A stretch of DNA of 41,426 bases from Bacteroidota bacterium (lineage in GTDB: Bacteria > Bacteroidota > Bacteroidia > Chitinophagales > Chitinophagaceae): contig JAFDYG010000112.1 of assembly GCA_018267545.1 (NCBI GenBank), forward strand, positions 1-41,426, written 5' to 3'. Positions 14,998 through 23,985 of this stretch are shown here, in pieces. Below the pieces are notes generated by a model. The model was given only the letters and a program-made list of their open reading frames with translations, was not told where the DNA came from and made no database searches. The stretch's first letter is position 1. The number at the start of each line of letters is the position of its first letter. The translations under genes and the position numbers were made by a program.

Positions 14998-15477
14998 TCA
15001 AAAGCTCCGCTTTATCCGCCCCATCACCAGCAGCCACGAAAAAAACACATGCACCGCCACCGAAATCACAAACAAATCCACCGCCTGCACCACATCCAAC
15101 CCAAATAGCCACCAGCTCACCAGGCTAACCCCAAAGCTGCTATCACTCTTATCCAGCAGCACGAACAAAACCCGATACCTTCCCGCCCTCCCCCCAGGCT
15201 CAATCCCAACCCTTCGCTTCAGCCAAGAATTAGGTAGCTCGAACAACACATAAGCCAGCCCCAGCAGAAACCCGGACATCGACCCGAAAGCCACCAACAT
15301 AAGTATACCATTCAACACAGGGACAACGACAAATCCCCTCCAGGTCTTATTCGCCCCAAACAACCTCCGCGACACCGGAACCGCCAGCGACGGAAACATC
15401 CCCCTCTTCACCACAACCATGTGGAGGACATTAGAAACAACCAACGGAACGATAACAGAAAGAATCAGAACTATCAT
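14998..15477 (-). CDS. CDP-archaeol synthase (CarS)-like integral membrane protein
   Basis: 159 aa from ATG 15477, 2 bp after the upstream gene's TAG; a TTG at 15498 is an alternative. Four to five hydrophobic helices. CarS/DUF46 hallmarks are RLFGANKTWRGFVVVP, a glycine-rich helix GFLLGLAYVLFELPNSWLKR, RVGIEPGG and LDKSDSSFG. CarS transfers CMP from CTP to a membrane lipid phosphate; archaea use it to make CDP-archaeol. The length is close to archaeal CarS (about 170-180 aa). It is the last gene of a four-gene operon, and the natural substrate here is unknown because no geranylgeranylglyceryl-phosphate synthase is in the window. Confidence 0.8.
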   Translation of the reverse strand: MIVLILSVIVPLVVSNVLHMVVVKRGMFPSLAVPVSRRLFGANKTWRGFVVVPVLNGILMLVAFGSMSGFLLGLAYVLFELPNSWLKRRVGIEPGGRAGRYRVLFVLLDKSDSSFGVSLVSWWLFGLDVVQAVDLFVISVAVHVFFSWLLVMGRIKRSF

Positions 15478-15479
15478 AA

Positions 15480-17840
15480 CTATAACATTTCCAAACAATC
15501 GATCATCCGAAAAGCATTCAAAAAGATCCGCTCAGCAAATTCATAATCCATCAATATCCTCCCCGCCATATAAAAGCTAACCCGCGTAACAAGATATTCC
15601 TTCAACGAATACGCATATGCCGCCTTCCATTCTTTCCACTCAACCACCCCGCCCTGCAAAGAATAATGATACCTCAAATACCGCTCAAGCTCCCTAGCCT
15701 CAAAATCCAACGGCAGCACAAAACTCAGTAGCTCGACAACATCCCGATGCGGAAAATTCCACACCGCAAGCTCCCAATCATAAATACAAATGCTACCATC
15801 CTTCCGCACACAAGCATTCCTCGGATTAAAATCATTATGAACGATCGTCTTGCCAATCCCAACCCCGCCCCTGGCCCCTACCCCAATCCGGTCATGCTCC
15901 GCTTCCAGCCCCGCAATAAACCCCGCAAGCCGGTCCACCAAACCCACCCACTCATACTCCTCATAATCTTTCCCAATAATCCGGGCCAGCTTTTCATACA
16001 ACGCAGCAGCCTTCCATGGCTCGAAAGCCCCAATAACCTCGCTACTACAACCCGACACACTCACCTGCGCCCCATGAATCGCCCTGATCGCCGACTCGAT
16101 AAAATCCGCAGACCACCTCCCCGGCTCATTTTCCGAATTAAAAAGCAGCAGCTCACGCTCATCCAACCGCTCCAGCAGCAGCACATACAACTCTCTCGCC
16201 TCATCCCTCCTGGCCCCATAATAAAAAGGCGTGCAAGAGAGCCCGCCCTTACGCAGCCTGTCATACAGCAAAATCTCCTTCTCATGACACCCCGAATATT
16301 CCAGCACATCCCGGTGCTCGACAATCAGATCCGCCAGCTCCGGGTCGATAGACGCAGCCATCAGGTGCAGCCCCTTGATCACCTCCGTATCCAATGGCTT
16401 GCTTTTTACCAGCACCGGCAGCTGCTCCGCCAAAGCAGCCGAAACATCCGAAACACCCGAAGCACCCAAAGAAATCTCCCTCAGACCAATATCCATCGGA
16501 ACAAAACCCACCAGCTTCTTATTGACCCTCCCCGCAAGCGAAGTCATAATCCCATTCTCGACTAACGTCCCCTCTGCAATCCTCACGCTCAACAGCTCCC
16601 GCTCATTCAAAAAACCATTCATACATCCCTTCACAAAATCCTTATTCAGCTCCGACTTCGTCAACCAGTTCACCGGCTTATTCCGCCCCAGCTTCTCATG
16701 CGCCTTCGCAAACTGACCCCCAACGATTGCCGCAAAAGTCGACACCTCCAGTGACAACGCAAAACCGGCAATAAGCTGAGCAAACCGCCCAATCTTGCCC
16801 GCTCCCGCACACCCCATCAATCCCAGCGCCTCCTGCTGCTTAGCCAGATGAGTACCTCCCCCTACCGTACCGATAACCAACGACGGCAGGCTAAGACTGC
16901 AATAAAGCCCATTCGGCGATTGCTCGATATTCAGCACCCCCACCGACGACTCATGAATCGACGCAAGGTCCTGCCCCGTCGCCGCAAAGATCGCCGCAAT
17001 AGCATTGGCCACGTTGATATTATAGCCAACCATTCCATCCAGCTGATTCAAAACACGAGACTGGTTGATACAACGGATAAAGTCCGCCGAGCTCGTCCGC
17101 AGGACCTTTTCGATAACCGCCTCCTGCAATTCGCACTCGGCGATCACGTGCACACCCCGCCCATGAGACAGCGAAGAATAAGACACCTTTTTATCGGACG
17201 CTCCATTTCCCTCGATCACGAAGTGAACCGGCTCGATCCCACTCTCCTCCATAAACTGCCGGTTGATCCAAAGAATCGCATGCCAGGTACAGGTCGTGGT
17301 CATATTCTGACCGGAAGCATCTCCCGTCGTGTACACGAATTTCAGATGAACGGCTTTCCCGGTAATAACAGGAACAATGGCCTGCAGCTTCGCATGATTC
17401 GAATACTGCTCCGCAACAAACCGTATCTGATCGAAATGCAACGAAACCCATTGCTGAAAGGCAACACTCTCACTAAGACTATCAAAGATAAACATCGGGC
17501 TCCGCGTCATCTTCTGATGAACGACAACAGCTCGAAAACCGCCGCTCTTACTGACAGCCTTTGCGCCCCGGTTCATACTGGCCACCAACGCGCCCTCCAG
17601 CGTAACGGCAGGAGCATAGACCATCTCGTCGCCATTAAACAACAACGGCCCAACCAGCCCCACAGGAATCTCTACAGAGCCGATAAATGATTCTATATTA
17701 TTTCTAATCATCATGGGCTCCAGTCCAGTCGCAGACAAAGAATCAACCAAAAATCCCATCTCCCGCAAATACCTTACCCGCATTTCCTTCGCATCATTGG
17801 TAACCAATCCCCTTCCGGGAACTATCGGATAGTTTTCCAT
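15480..17840 (-). CDS. HMG-CoA reductase fused to APH/choline-kinase-like domain
   Basis: 786 aa, two enzymes in one frame. Residues about 40-400 are a class I-type HMG-CoA reductase: IGSVEIPVGLVGPL, TLEGALVASMNRGAKAV (Glu82), GDASGQNM (173-180), ASDKK (Lys217/218), GQD (Asp291), PSLVIGTVGGGTHLAKQQEAL and KAH (His381). All four catalytic residues are present. Residues about 485-786 are a kinase of the aminoglycoside/choline kinase type, with catalytic loop VHNDFNPRN (Asp670, Asn675) and metal site IYDWE (Asp688). About 80 unassigned residues lie between. The start overlaps the previous stop as TAATG, and a CarS-like gene follows 2 bp later. The likely reaction is reduction of an acyl-CoA to an alcohol, then phosphorylation; mevalonate would be the simplest product. 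Confidence 0.88.
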   Translation of the reverse strand: MENYPIVPGRGLVTNDAKEMRVRYLREMGFLVDSLSATGLEPMMIRNNIESFIGSVEIPVGLVGPLLFNGDEMVYAPAVTLEGALVASMNRGAKAVSKSGGFRAVVVHQKMTRSPMFIFDSLSESVAFQQWVSLHFDQIRFVAEQYSNHAKLQAIVPVITGKAVHLKFVYTTGDASGQNMTTTCTWHAILWINRQFMEESGIEPVHFVIEGNGASDKKVSYSSLSHGRGVHVIAECELQEAVIEKVLRTSSADFIRCINQSRVLNQLDGMVGYNINVANAIAAIFAATGQDLASIHESSVGVLNIEQSPNGLYCSLSLPSLVIGTVGGGTHLAKQQEALGLMGCAGAGKIGRFAQLIAGFALSLEVSTFAAIVGGQFAKAHEKLGRNKPVNWLTKSELNKDFVKGCMNGFLNERELLSVRIAEGTLVENGIMTSLAGRVNKKLVGFVPMDIGLREISLGASGVSDVSAALAEQLPVLVKSKPLDTEVIKGLHLMAASIDPELADLIVEHRDVLEYSGCHEKEILLYDRLRKGGLSCTPFYYGARRDEARELYVLLLERLDERELLLFNSENEPGRWSADFIESAIRAIHGAQVSVSGCSSEVIGAFEPWKAAALYEKLARIIGKDYEEYEWVGLVDRLAGFIAGLEAEHDRIGVGARGGVGIGKTIVHNDFNPRNACVRKDGSICIYDWELAVWNFPHRDVVELLSFVLPLDFEARELERYLRYHYSLQGGVVEWKEWKAAYAYSLKEYLVTRVSFYMAGRILMDYEFAERIFLNAFRMIDCLEML

Positions 17841-18433
17841 TAGTGTTGTGTTTCGTTAAAAGAATCGGACCGACGCCTGTCCCTCAAAACCCAGTACAAT
17901 CCTCTCGCATTGGAGATCAATTCCGGCAGCACCAGCTGAACGCAGATATGCTCGATAAACGACAGAATCCCCCAAATAATCGCGAAGTAGTAGAAGGGAG
18001 TATAGAAACCAAACACAAACAGCGTAAAGAAGAACAACCCCTGAATATAGCCGCCTATCTTCCAGGAGTAAAGATGCAGGCTCGCCAGCCTTCTGAACTT
18101 GACCAGCGCTAAAAGGTCACAAACGATAAAAAGACCGATAAAAATCGAAAACGAAAAAAGATAAGGTTTGAAGTCCGCAGCCTTAAAACAGAACACGCCT
18201 ACAAAAGCCAGGATATAAGTTCCCAGGTCGGCAATAGAGTCCAATCTTGCGCCGACCTCCGTCATCATATTGAATTTCCTGGCGATCAACCCATCCAGGA
18301 TATCCGTCACCAGATTGATACACAGAAGCCAGGTAAACACAACAGCATTGCCGTGCAACGCAAAATACAGTACTACCGGAAAGCACAGGAGCCGGTAGAG
18401 AGAAAGAACATTAGGGATGTTTAGGGGTATCAT
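17840..18433 (-). CDS. CDP-alcohol phosphatidyltransferase, membrane enzyme
   Basis: 197 aa with about six hydrophobic helices. The CDP-AP signature is complete: DILDGLIAR, eight residues, then GARLDSIAD, giving D-x2-D-G-x2-A-R-x8-G-x3-D-x3-D. The family moves a phosphoryl group from a CDP-linked donor to an alcohol acceptor, making phospholipids such as PG, PS, PI or archaetidyl lipids. Substrate cannot be read from sequence. Its start overlaps the hydrolase stop (ATGA) and its stop overlaps the HMGR-kinase start (TAATG), so translation is coupled. Confidence 0.88.
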   Translation of the reverse strand: MIPLNIPNVLSLYRLLCFPVVLYFALHGNAVVFTWLLCINLVTDILDGLIARKFNMMTEVGARLDSIADLGTYILAFVGVFCFKAADFKPYLFSFSIFIGLFIVCDLLALVKFRRLASLHLYSWKIGGYIQGLFFFTLFVFGFYTPFYYFAIIWGILSFIEHICVQLVLPELISNARGLYWVLRDRRRSDSFNETQH

Positions 18434-19410
18434 ATTGAAGTTTTACATTTTACATACTCGATCATATCATCGGCAATTTTGTTCATAAAGAAGGCGACAC
18501 TAACATGCGCACATTCCAGCTCCATCTTCTCAGGGCGGCCATAGACTTCCCAAAGCATATACTGATAACGCGTCGGAACAACCTGGTCATAAAGGCTGAT
18601 GTATTGTTTGATATGCATAGCCTTCGTATGACAACCAACATACAATAGGTCCGCGACTGCCCATATCCTATTAGCATCGCACTTACCGATACCTCTATCG
18701 ATCAACACCCTCTTAATAGAACCGGTTATCTTACTTTCCCACAGGATGCTCCCTAGCTTTGCCCCGGTTATCAAAGGGAAATAAAAATGAACCGGCTCCG
18801 CCGTAATCGCCAGCCCCGCCTGGAATCCGCCGCTGCTCATCCCAATAATCCCGACATAATCATATTGCTTGCGCATGTACTGGATCAGCAGCCGGATTTC
18901 TGCGACATACTGCCTGAAATTTTCGATCGTCAGGTACAAATGTGGACTGATAAAATATTCACCCGAATAAGAACCCCGGGGAGCCCGTTCCTGGTGATAT
19001 GGAACACAAAGCAGCCCCGCATCGATGCCGCCCCGCATCAAACGCGCACAGAACTCCTTTTCCAATCTAAGATTGGGTCTCGCCCATCCAGGCGAGAACA
19101 GCAATAAAACGTTGGACCGCTTACCTGTATTACGAAACCACCTGAAAGGAACCAGGTTATTTTCCGTCCACGGAGTGACCACCGGTGAATCGAAAAGCAG
19201 CGGATGATATCCATACTTTTCTACATCCGCCCTATCCACAGCGGCACAATGAAAACCGTTCTTTAAATTGTCAACACCGGTATAGATCATGTCTTTATAA
19301 ACCTCCCCAGGACAACGATCTTCTTCCCAAAAAGAACTCCCGCTCTTGTACGGCGCCTGGAAATAATAAAGGTCATCTACCGATTGAAATATCTTTTTCG
19401 CCAACCACAT
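18430..19410 (-). CDS. Alpha/beta hydrolase, first gene of the HMGR/CDP-alcohol operon
   Basis: 326 aa. Core: VLLLFSPGWARPN (oxyanion region), YVGIIGMSSGGFQAGL with nucleophile Ser192, LYDQVVPTRYQYMLWE with Asp275, and ECAHVSV with His302, a complete triad. There is no signal peptide, so it is cytoplasmic. It resembles uncharacterised bacterial lipase/esterase-like proteins. In this operon it might release or remodel an acyl or lipid intermediate. A well-spaced promoter sits almost on the ATG at 19410, so the transcript may be leaderless or translation may start downstream (next Met at 19290, which would remove 40 residues but keep the triad). Confidence 0.72.
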   Translation of the reverse strand: MWLAKKIFQSVDDLYYFQAPYKSGSSFWEEDRCPGEVYKDMIYTGVDNLKNGFHCAAVDRADVEKYGYHPLLFDSPVVTPWTENNLVPFRWFRNTGKRSNVLLLFSPGWARPNLRLEKEFCARLMRGGIDAGLLCVPYHQERAPRGSYSGEYFISPHLYLTIENFRQYVAEIRLLIQYMRKQYDYVGIIGMSSGGFQAGLAITAEPVHFYFPLITGAKLGSILWESKITGSIKRVLIDRGIGKCDANRIWAVADLLYVGCHTKAMHIKQYISLYDQVVPTRYQYMLWEVYGRPEKMELECAHVSVAFFMNKIADDMIEYVKCKTSI

Positions 19411-19414
19411 TCGA

Positions 19415-19446
19415 CAAACCTACCCTGCAGCCCCCGCTATCCCAAA
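19415..19446 (-). promoter_or_regulatory. Promoter of the HMGR/CDP-alcohol operon
   Basis: On the - strand, TTTG at 19443-19446, a 20-bp spacer, then TAGGTTTG at 19415-19422, a full TAnnTTTG box. The box ends only 4 bp before the annotated ATG, implying a transcription start at or near the A of the start codon. Confidence 0.55.
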
Positions 19447-19578
19447 CGGATATCAAAAACCTTATTGCGGCCAATCGCATTTTTCCGCAATAAGCCCGTT
19501 TCCCTATCTCCAACAAAGGATTATCCTTTGCAGTTACGACAAATAGCCCCGGCAGTCGCAGAAAACCGTAAATAAACC

Positions 19579-19605
19579 TTCCGTTTTTACGGAAAATCCG
19601 TAAAA
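19579..19605. promoter_or_regulatory. Overlapping palindromes between divergent genes, possible operator
   Basis: TTTTACGGA (19585-19593), a 3-bp spacer and TCCGTAAAA (19597-19605) form a perfect 9-bp inverted repeat. It overlaps a second one, TTCCGT-TTTT-ACGGAA (19579-19594). They lie about 95 bp upstream of the GH31 gene and 170 bp upstream of the hydrolase, suggesting a regulator site or an mRNA hairpin. Confidence 0.45.
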
Positions 19606-19700
19606 CACATAAACCGCAGGACTTACGCCGATTTTGCCTGATTCTTACCCGATTTTGATAAGTCGATCACCTCCTATTCCGATTTCCTTATCTTGAAATC

Positions 19701-21890
19701 ATGATCAAGAATATCCTTCTTCCGATAGCACTCTTCTGCCTTTATAACAAAGCAGCCTTGGGACAAACCTTATTATACAAAGACACCCCCGCCCACCTGA
19801 TCATCCAGCCAGCCGGCCCTCACAGCATCCGCATCAAACTAAGCAATAAACCAGGCCAAGAAAACAACGCCCCCAATAACCCCGCTTTTATATCCCACAG
19901 CTGGGGCAAGCCGGTCTCCCTCACCGCCGGCCGCGCTACCGTCAGCGGACTAAATATAAAAGTCTCCTACAGCCCCCTCACGATCAACATCACCAATAAA
20001 GCCAAAACAGTATCCCAAACCTTCACGATCGATCAAAAAACCGGCGAACTATCCTTCGGAATCGACGACGGCCCCGTCCTCGGCCTCGGTGAAGGAGACG
20101 AAAAACTGGACAAACGCGGCCGGCTCTACACCATGAGAAACGGACAAGTCAACCGCGAAGACATCATGTGGATCGCCAGCATCCCCGTGCCATTCCTAAT
20201 CGGCACCAAAGGCTGGGCCTTCTTCGTCGCCACACCCACCGGCCAGGTCGACCTCACCGGTAAAACAGGAAAATTCACCCCCAATACCACCGCAAGAGAC
20301 TACGTCGACGGCCCGCTGGATCTAATCTTCTTCGACGCCAGCCAGCCCCTCGACATGATGAAAGAAGTAATAGACCTCGTCGGTCAGCCCGTCCTCCCGC
20401 CCAAATGGGCATTAGGCTACATGCAATCACACCGAACCATCGACAATACCACACAAATGCTATCGGTGGTAGACAGCTTCCGTAAAAAGCAGCTCCCACT
20501 GGACGCAGTAATATATCTGGGCACCGGCTTCGTAAAAAGCGGCTGGAACAAAGGGCATGATATCATGGAGTTCAATCCCAGCGTATTCGATATTTCCCCC
20601 AAAGATTTTATCGACCAGGTACACCAGCGTCATACCCGGATCGCAGTACACATAGTGCCTCCCACCATCGGCGGCAGGCTGCAGCTGCATGGCTCCATCC
20701 CAGTCCGCACCGACGAGACAGAAGACAGCACCAGCATCTCTCTCTATTGGCGGAGACATTTGCCCATCTTCAACCTGGGAATGGACGGATGGTGGCCCGA
20801 CGAAGGCGACGCCTATTCGATAAAATCAAGATTCCTACGCGCCGAGATGTATTATAAAGGCCCCCTTAGCGAAAGACCGAACGAGCGCCCCTGGAACCTC
20901 CAACGCAACGGCTACCTCGGCGTCGCCCGTTACGGCGGCTGGATCTGGTCCGGCGACGTACGCTCCAAATGGGAAACCCTGAATGCACAAATAGCTGTCG
21001 GTCTCAATTATTCTTTAACCGTATCCCCTTTCTGGGGAACCGACAATGGCGGCTTTGTCTCCTCCAAAGAACTAACCGGCGAGCTCTATACAAGATGGTT
21101 CCAGTTCTCCACCTTCTGCGCATCATTCCGCTCGCACGGACGCTCCTGGAACCTCCGCCTTCCCTGGGGATGGAACACGGGCAAATACGGCGTCAATGAA
21201 GACCAGGCTATCAACGTACCCGACAGCTCCGAGCTGCACAATCCCCGGGTCGAGCCGATCTGCCGGAACTTCCTGAACCTCCGCTACCAGCTCCTGCCCT
21301 ACAACTATACCGCCGCCCGCGAAGCCCGCGACAAGGGCCTTCCGATGATGCGCGCTTTATGGCTGTACTATCCGCACGACACAACCGCCATCAATCAAAC
21401 GACCGAATACCTCTGGGGCAGCGAAATGCTCATCGCTCCCATAACCGAAAAAGGAGCCGTCAAAAGAGATGTCTACCTCCCCGCAGGAAGCTGGTACAAC
21501 TGGTGGACGAACAAAAAAGAAACCGGTAACCAAACCGTTAGCTGCGACGCCGACCTCGACATCATGCCCATCTACGTAAAAGCAGGCGCCATCATCCCCC
21601 TCGACCCCATCAGACAATACACGGACCAGCCCGTCACAGAACCAACCAGCATCAGAATATACGGCGGCGCCAACGGCAGCTACACCCTCTACGACGACGA
21701 CGGTAAAACGCAGGAATACCTAAAAGGCCAGGGAACCTGGACCCAATTCTCCTGGAACGACAAGGACAAGAAGCTGACCATCAAACCCGGCACAGCCTCT
21801 ACATCCAAGATCTTCAAAATACAGCTCATGGGAACCAACAAAGAAAAAGTGGTCACCTACACCGGCGCACCACTGGAGGTCAAACTATAA
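19701..21890 (+). CDS. Glycoside hydrolase family 31 (alpha-glucosidase/alpha-xylosidase type), secreted
   Basis: 729 aa with signal peptide MIKNILLPIALFCLYNKAALG. An N-terminal beta-sandwich (about 25-210) precedes the barrel. Barrel motifs: LPPKWALGYMQSHRTI, GMDGWWPDEGDA with the nucleophile Asp in WPDE, GGWIWSGDVRSKWETL with the acid/base Asp, and SPFWGTDNGGF. A C-terminal beta domain ends near residue 729. GH31 enzymes release alpha-linked glucose or xylose. Exact specificity cannot be set from the motifs. It is divergent from the hydrolase operon and ends 3 bp before the convergent kup gene, so it is a monocistronic unit 8 kb from the PUL. Confidence 0.9.
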   Translation: MIKNILLPIALFCLYNKAALGQTLLYKDTPAHLIIQPAGPHSIRIKLSNKPGQENNAPNNPAFISHSWGKPVSLTAGRATVSGLNIKVSYSPLTINITNKAKTVSQTFTIDQKTGELSFGIDDGPVLGLGEGDEKLDKRGRLYTMRNGQVNREDIMWIASIPVPFLIGTKGWAFFVATPTGQVDLTGKTGKFTPNTTARDYVDGPLDLIFFDASQPLDMMKEVIDLVGQPVLPPKWALGYMQSHRTIDNTTQMLSVVDSFRKKQLPLDAVIYLGTGFVKSGWNKGHDIMEFNPSVFDISPKDFIDQVHQRHTRIAVHIVPPTIGGRLQLHGSIPVRTDETEDSTSISLYWRRHLPIFNLGMDGWWPDEGDAYSIKSRFLRAEMYYKGPLSERPNERPWNLQRNGYLGVARYGGWIWSGDVRSKWETLNAQIAVGLNYSLTVSPFWGTDNGGFVSSKELTGELYTRWFQFSTFCASFRSHGRSWNLRLPWGWNTGKYGVNEDQAINVPDSSELHNPRVEPICRNFLNLRYQLLPYNYTAAREARDKGLPMMRALWLYYPHDTTAINQTTEYLWGSEMLIAPITEKGAVKRDVYLPAGSWYNWWTNKKETGNQTVSCDADLDIMPIYVKAGAIIPLDPIRQYTDQPVTEPTSIRIYGGANGSYTLYDDDGKTQEYLKGQGTWTQFSWNDKDKKLTIKPGTASTSKIFKIQLMGTNKEKVVTYTGAPLEVKL

Positions 21891-21893
21891 TTA

Positions 21894-23840
21894 TCATTCC
21901 CTGACCAGCGGCGCAAGCGTCACCGGCGCAACAACCACCGGATACTTCTCGATCGTCACATTACTCCGATCGAGCCCGAAGTTGACCTGCTCCCTCACGC
22001 TTATATAACGAAGATTAAAATAGCTCCGCATCAAAAAACGCTTCCAAAACGGAAACTCATTTTCAAAAGAAAGAAACGGCTCCATAATCAAAAAACGAAA
22101 ATCCCCCATCGCACTTTCCTGGTAACGCTGCTCATACCGATCCGACAAGTCTACCTCCCTGGACTTAATCAGGTCCTTAACGATCTGCGCAAAATAATAG
22201 TCCACCCTCGGTTCCACCCGAAACCCCAGGTTGATAGTGATAAAATAAATATCGTTAGGAACCACCGCCTCCACATGGTACTTAGACGCATACGGCTCAT
22301 CCAGCACATTGACATGCAAAAACCAATAGATATCCGCCCGTTTCGGAGACTTCGACAGGATAGAATCGATAGCCGTCTTTTCAATCAGCTTCGACGAGCT
22401 CGAAGAGGTCAGATAAACCAGGTTCGTGGCATACTTCGGAATATGCTCGTCCGCACTAAGCCCCTTCAGCAAAGCGATATATTGATCACAAGGCACCAGC
22501 CCGATCATCGTATTCTTTATCCTCCTCCCCTTGTACCAGGTAAACATCACCCCAAACAGACAGGCCCCCAGCAACAAGGTAAGCCAGCCTCCCTCCTTGA
22601 TCTTTTGAAAATTAGCGATCAAAAACCCAATCTCGATAAACAAAAACAACCCCGTAAGCGCCATAACCGCCGCAACCGGCACCCGCCGGGAAACCAGATA
22701 AAAATTAATAAGGATAGTGCTCATCAGCATCGTCAACGTCACGCTTAACCCAAAAGCCGCCTCCATCCGGGTAGACTCCTTAAAATAAAGGACCATCCCT
22801 ATACACCCGACCATCAAAAACCAATTGATAAAAGGAATATAGATTTGCCCCTTGATATGACCCGGAAAAAGCACCCGGTGCCGCGGCCAGATATCGAGCC
22901 GAATCGCTTCGTTAATCAGCGTAAAGCACCCGCTGATCAATGCCTGGCTGGCGATAATCGTCGCAAACGTTGCAATGATGAGCGACGGCAGGTAGATCGC
23001 CTGCGGAACGATATGATAGAAGGGGCTGATAATCCCCGTCGTATCACCAACGTGCTGCAAAAGCCAGGCCGTCTGCCCGGCATAGCTCAGGATCAGCGTA
23101 ATCTTGATGTAGACCCAGCTGACGCGAATATTATTCCTCCCGCAATGCCCCATATCGCTGTATAACGCCTCCGCACCCGTGGTACAAAGAAAGATACTTC
23201 CCAACAGCCAGAAACCTCCGGGAGAATGACTAAGCATATCATAGGCATAATAGGGATTCAATGCTTTCAATACCCCGGGATTGTCCTTTAACGCAAAAAC
23301 ACCAAGAATACCGATAAACGTAAACCACACCACCATTACCGGCCCAAAAATCTTACCGATCTTATCCGTTCCAAACTGCTGAAACAAAAACAGGATGATC
23401 AGGATCACAATGACAATCCCCTCCGTCTGCATATGCGGATTTATCGCCTGCAACCCTTCGATAGCCGAGGCCACCGAAATAGGCGGTGTAATAATCCCAT
23501 CGGCCATCAGAAAAGCGCCCCCCGCCATGGCCACGAAGATTAGCCATTTACCGGAAACACGCCGTATCAGCGCATACAACGAAAATATCCCTCCTTCCCC
23601 CTTATTATCCGCCTGTAGCGTGATGATGACATATTTCAATGTCGTTTGAAAGAACAAAGTCCAAAAAATAGCAGACAACGAACCCAGCGCAATATCCTCG
23701 GTAATAACACGGTTATGAAAAACGGCATTCAGTGTATAGAGCGGAGAAGTACCGATATCCCCGAAAACAATACCTATCGCTATTAAAATCCCCGCCTTAG
23801 AAATACTCTTGTGAAAAGACGCAGTTGAAGATAAGTCCAT
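21894..23840 (-). CDS. kup: Kup-type potassium uptake transporter
   Basis: 648 aa, about 12 hydrophobic segments in the first 440 residues and a cytoplasmic C-terminal domain of about 190 residues. Family motifs: GIVFGDIGTSPLYTLNAVF at the N-terminus, DNKGEGGIFSLYALIRR, and GAEALYSDMGHCG. It takes up K+ together with H+ across the inner membrane. The stop is 3 bp from the GH31 stop (convergent). Length fits the family. Confidence 0.95.
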   Translation of the reverse strand: MDLSSTASFHKSISKAGILIAIGIVFGDIGTSPLYTLNAVFHNRVITEDIALGSLSAIFWTLFFQTTLKYVIITLQADNKGEGGIFSLYALIRRVSGKWLIFVAMAGGAFLMADGIITPPISVASAIEGLQAINPHMQTEGIVIVILIILFLFQQFGTDKIGKIFGPVMVVWFTFIGILGVFALKDNPGVLKALNPYYAYDMLSHSPGGFWLLGSIFLCTTGAEALYSDMGHCGRNNIRVSWVYIKITLILSYAGQTAWLLQHVGDTTGIISPFYHIVPQAIYLPSLIIATFATIIASQALISGCFTLINEAIRLDIWPRHRVLFPGHIKGQIYIPFINWFLMVGCIGMVLYFKESTRMEAAFGLSVTLTMLMSTILINFYLVSRRVPVAAVMALTGLFLFIEIGFLIANFQKIKEGGWLTLLLGACLFGVMFTWYKGRRIKNTMIGLVPCDQYIALLKGLSADEHIPKYATNLVYLTSSSSSKLIEKTAIDSILSKSPKRADIYWFLHVNVLDEPYASKYHVEAVVPNDIYFITINLGFRVEPRVDYYFAQIVKDLIKSREVDLSDRYEQRYQESAMGDFRFLIMEPFLSFENEFPFWKRFLMRSYFNLRYISVREQVNFGLDRSNVTIEKYPVVVAPVTLAPLVRE

Positions 23841-23985
23841 GCCCCAAATTAAGGCATTCCTTTTTACAAAACCCTACCATTTTGAAAGGGTCGGCCGAAG
23901 CAAAAAACAAGTCTACATTATTAAAAACCAACCCATTAAACAAAAAGGCCCATCATTTGCCCACAAACATTCAAAATAACACATC

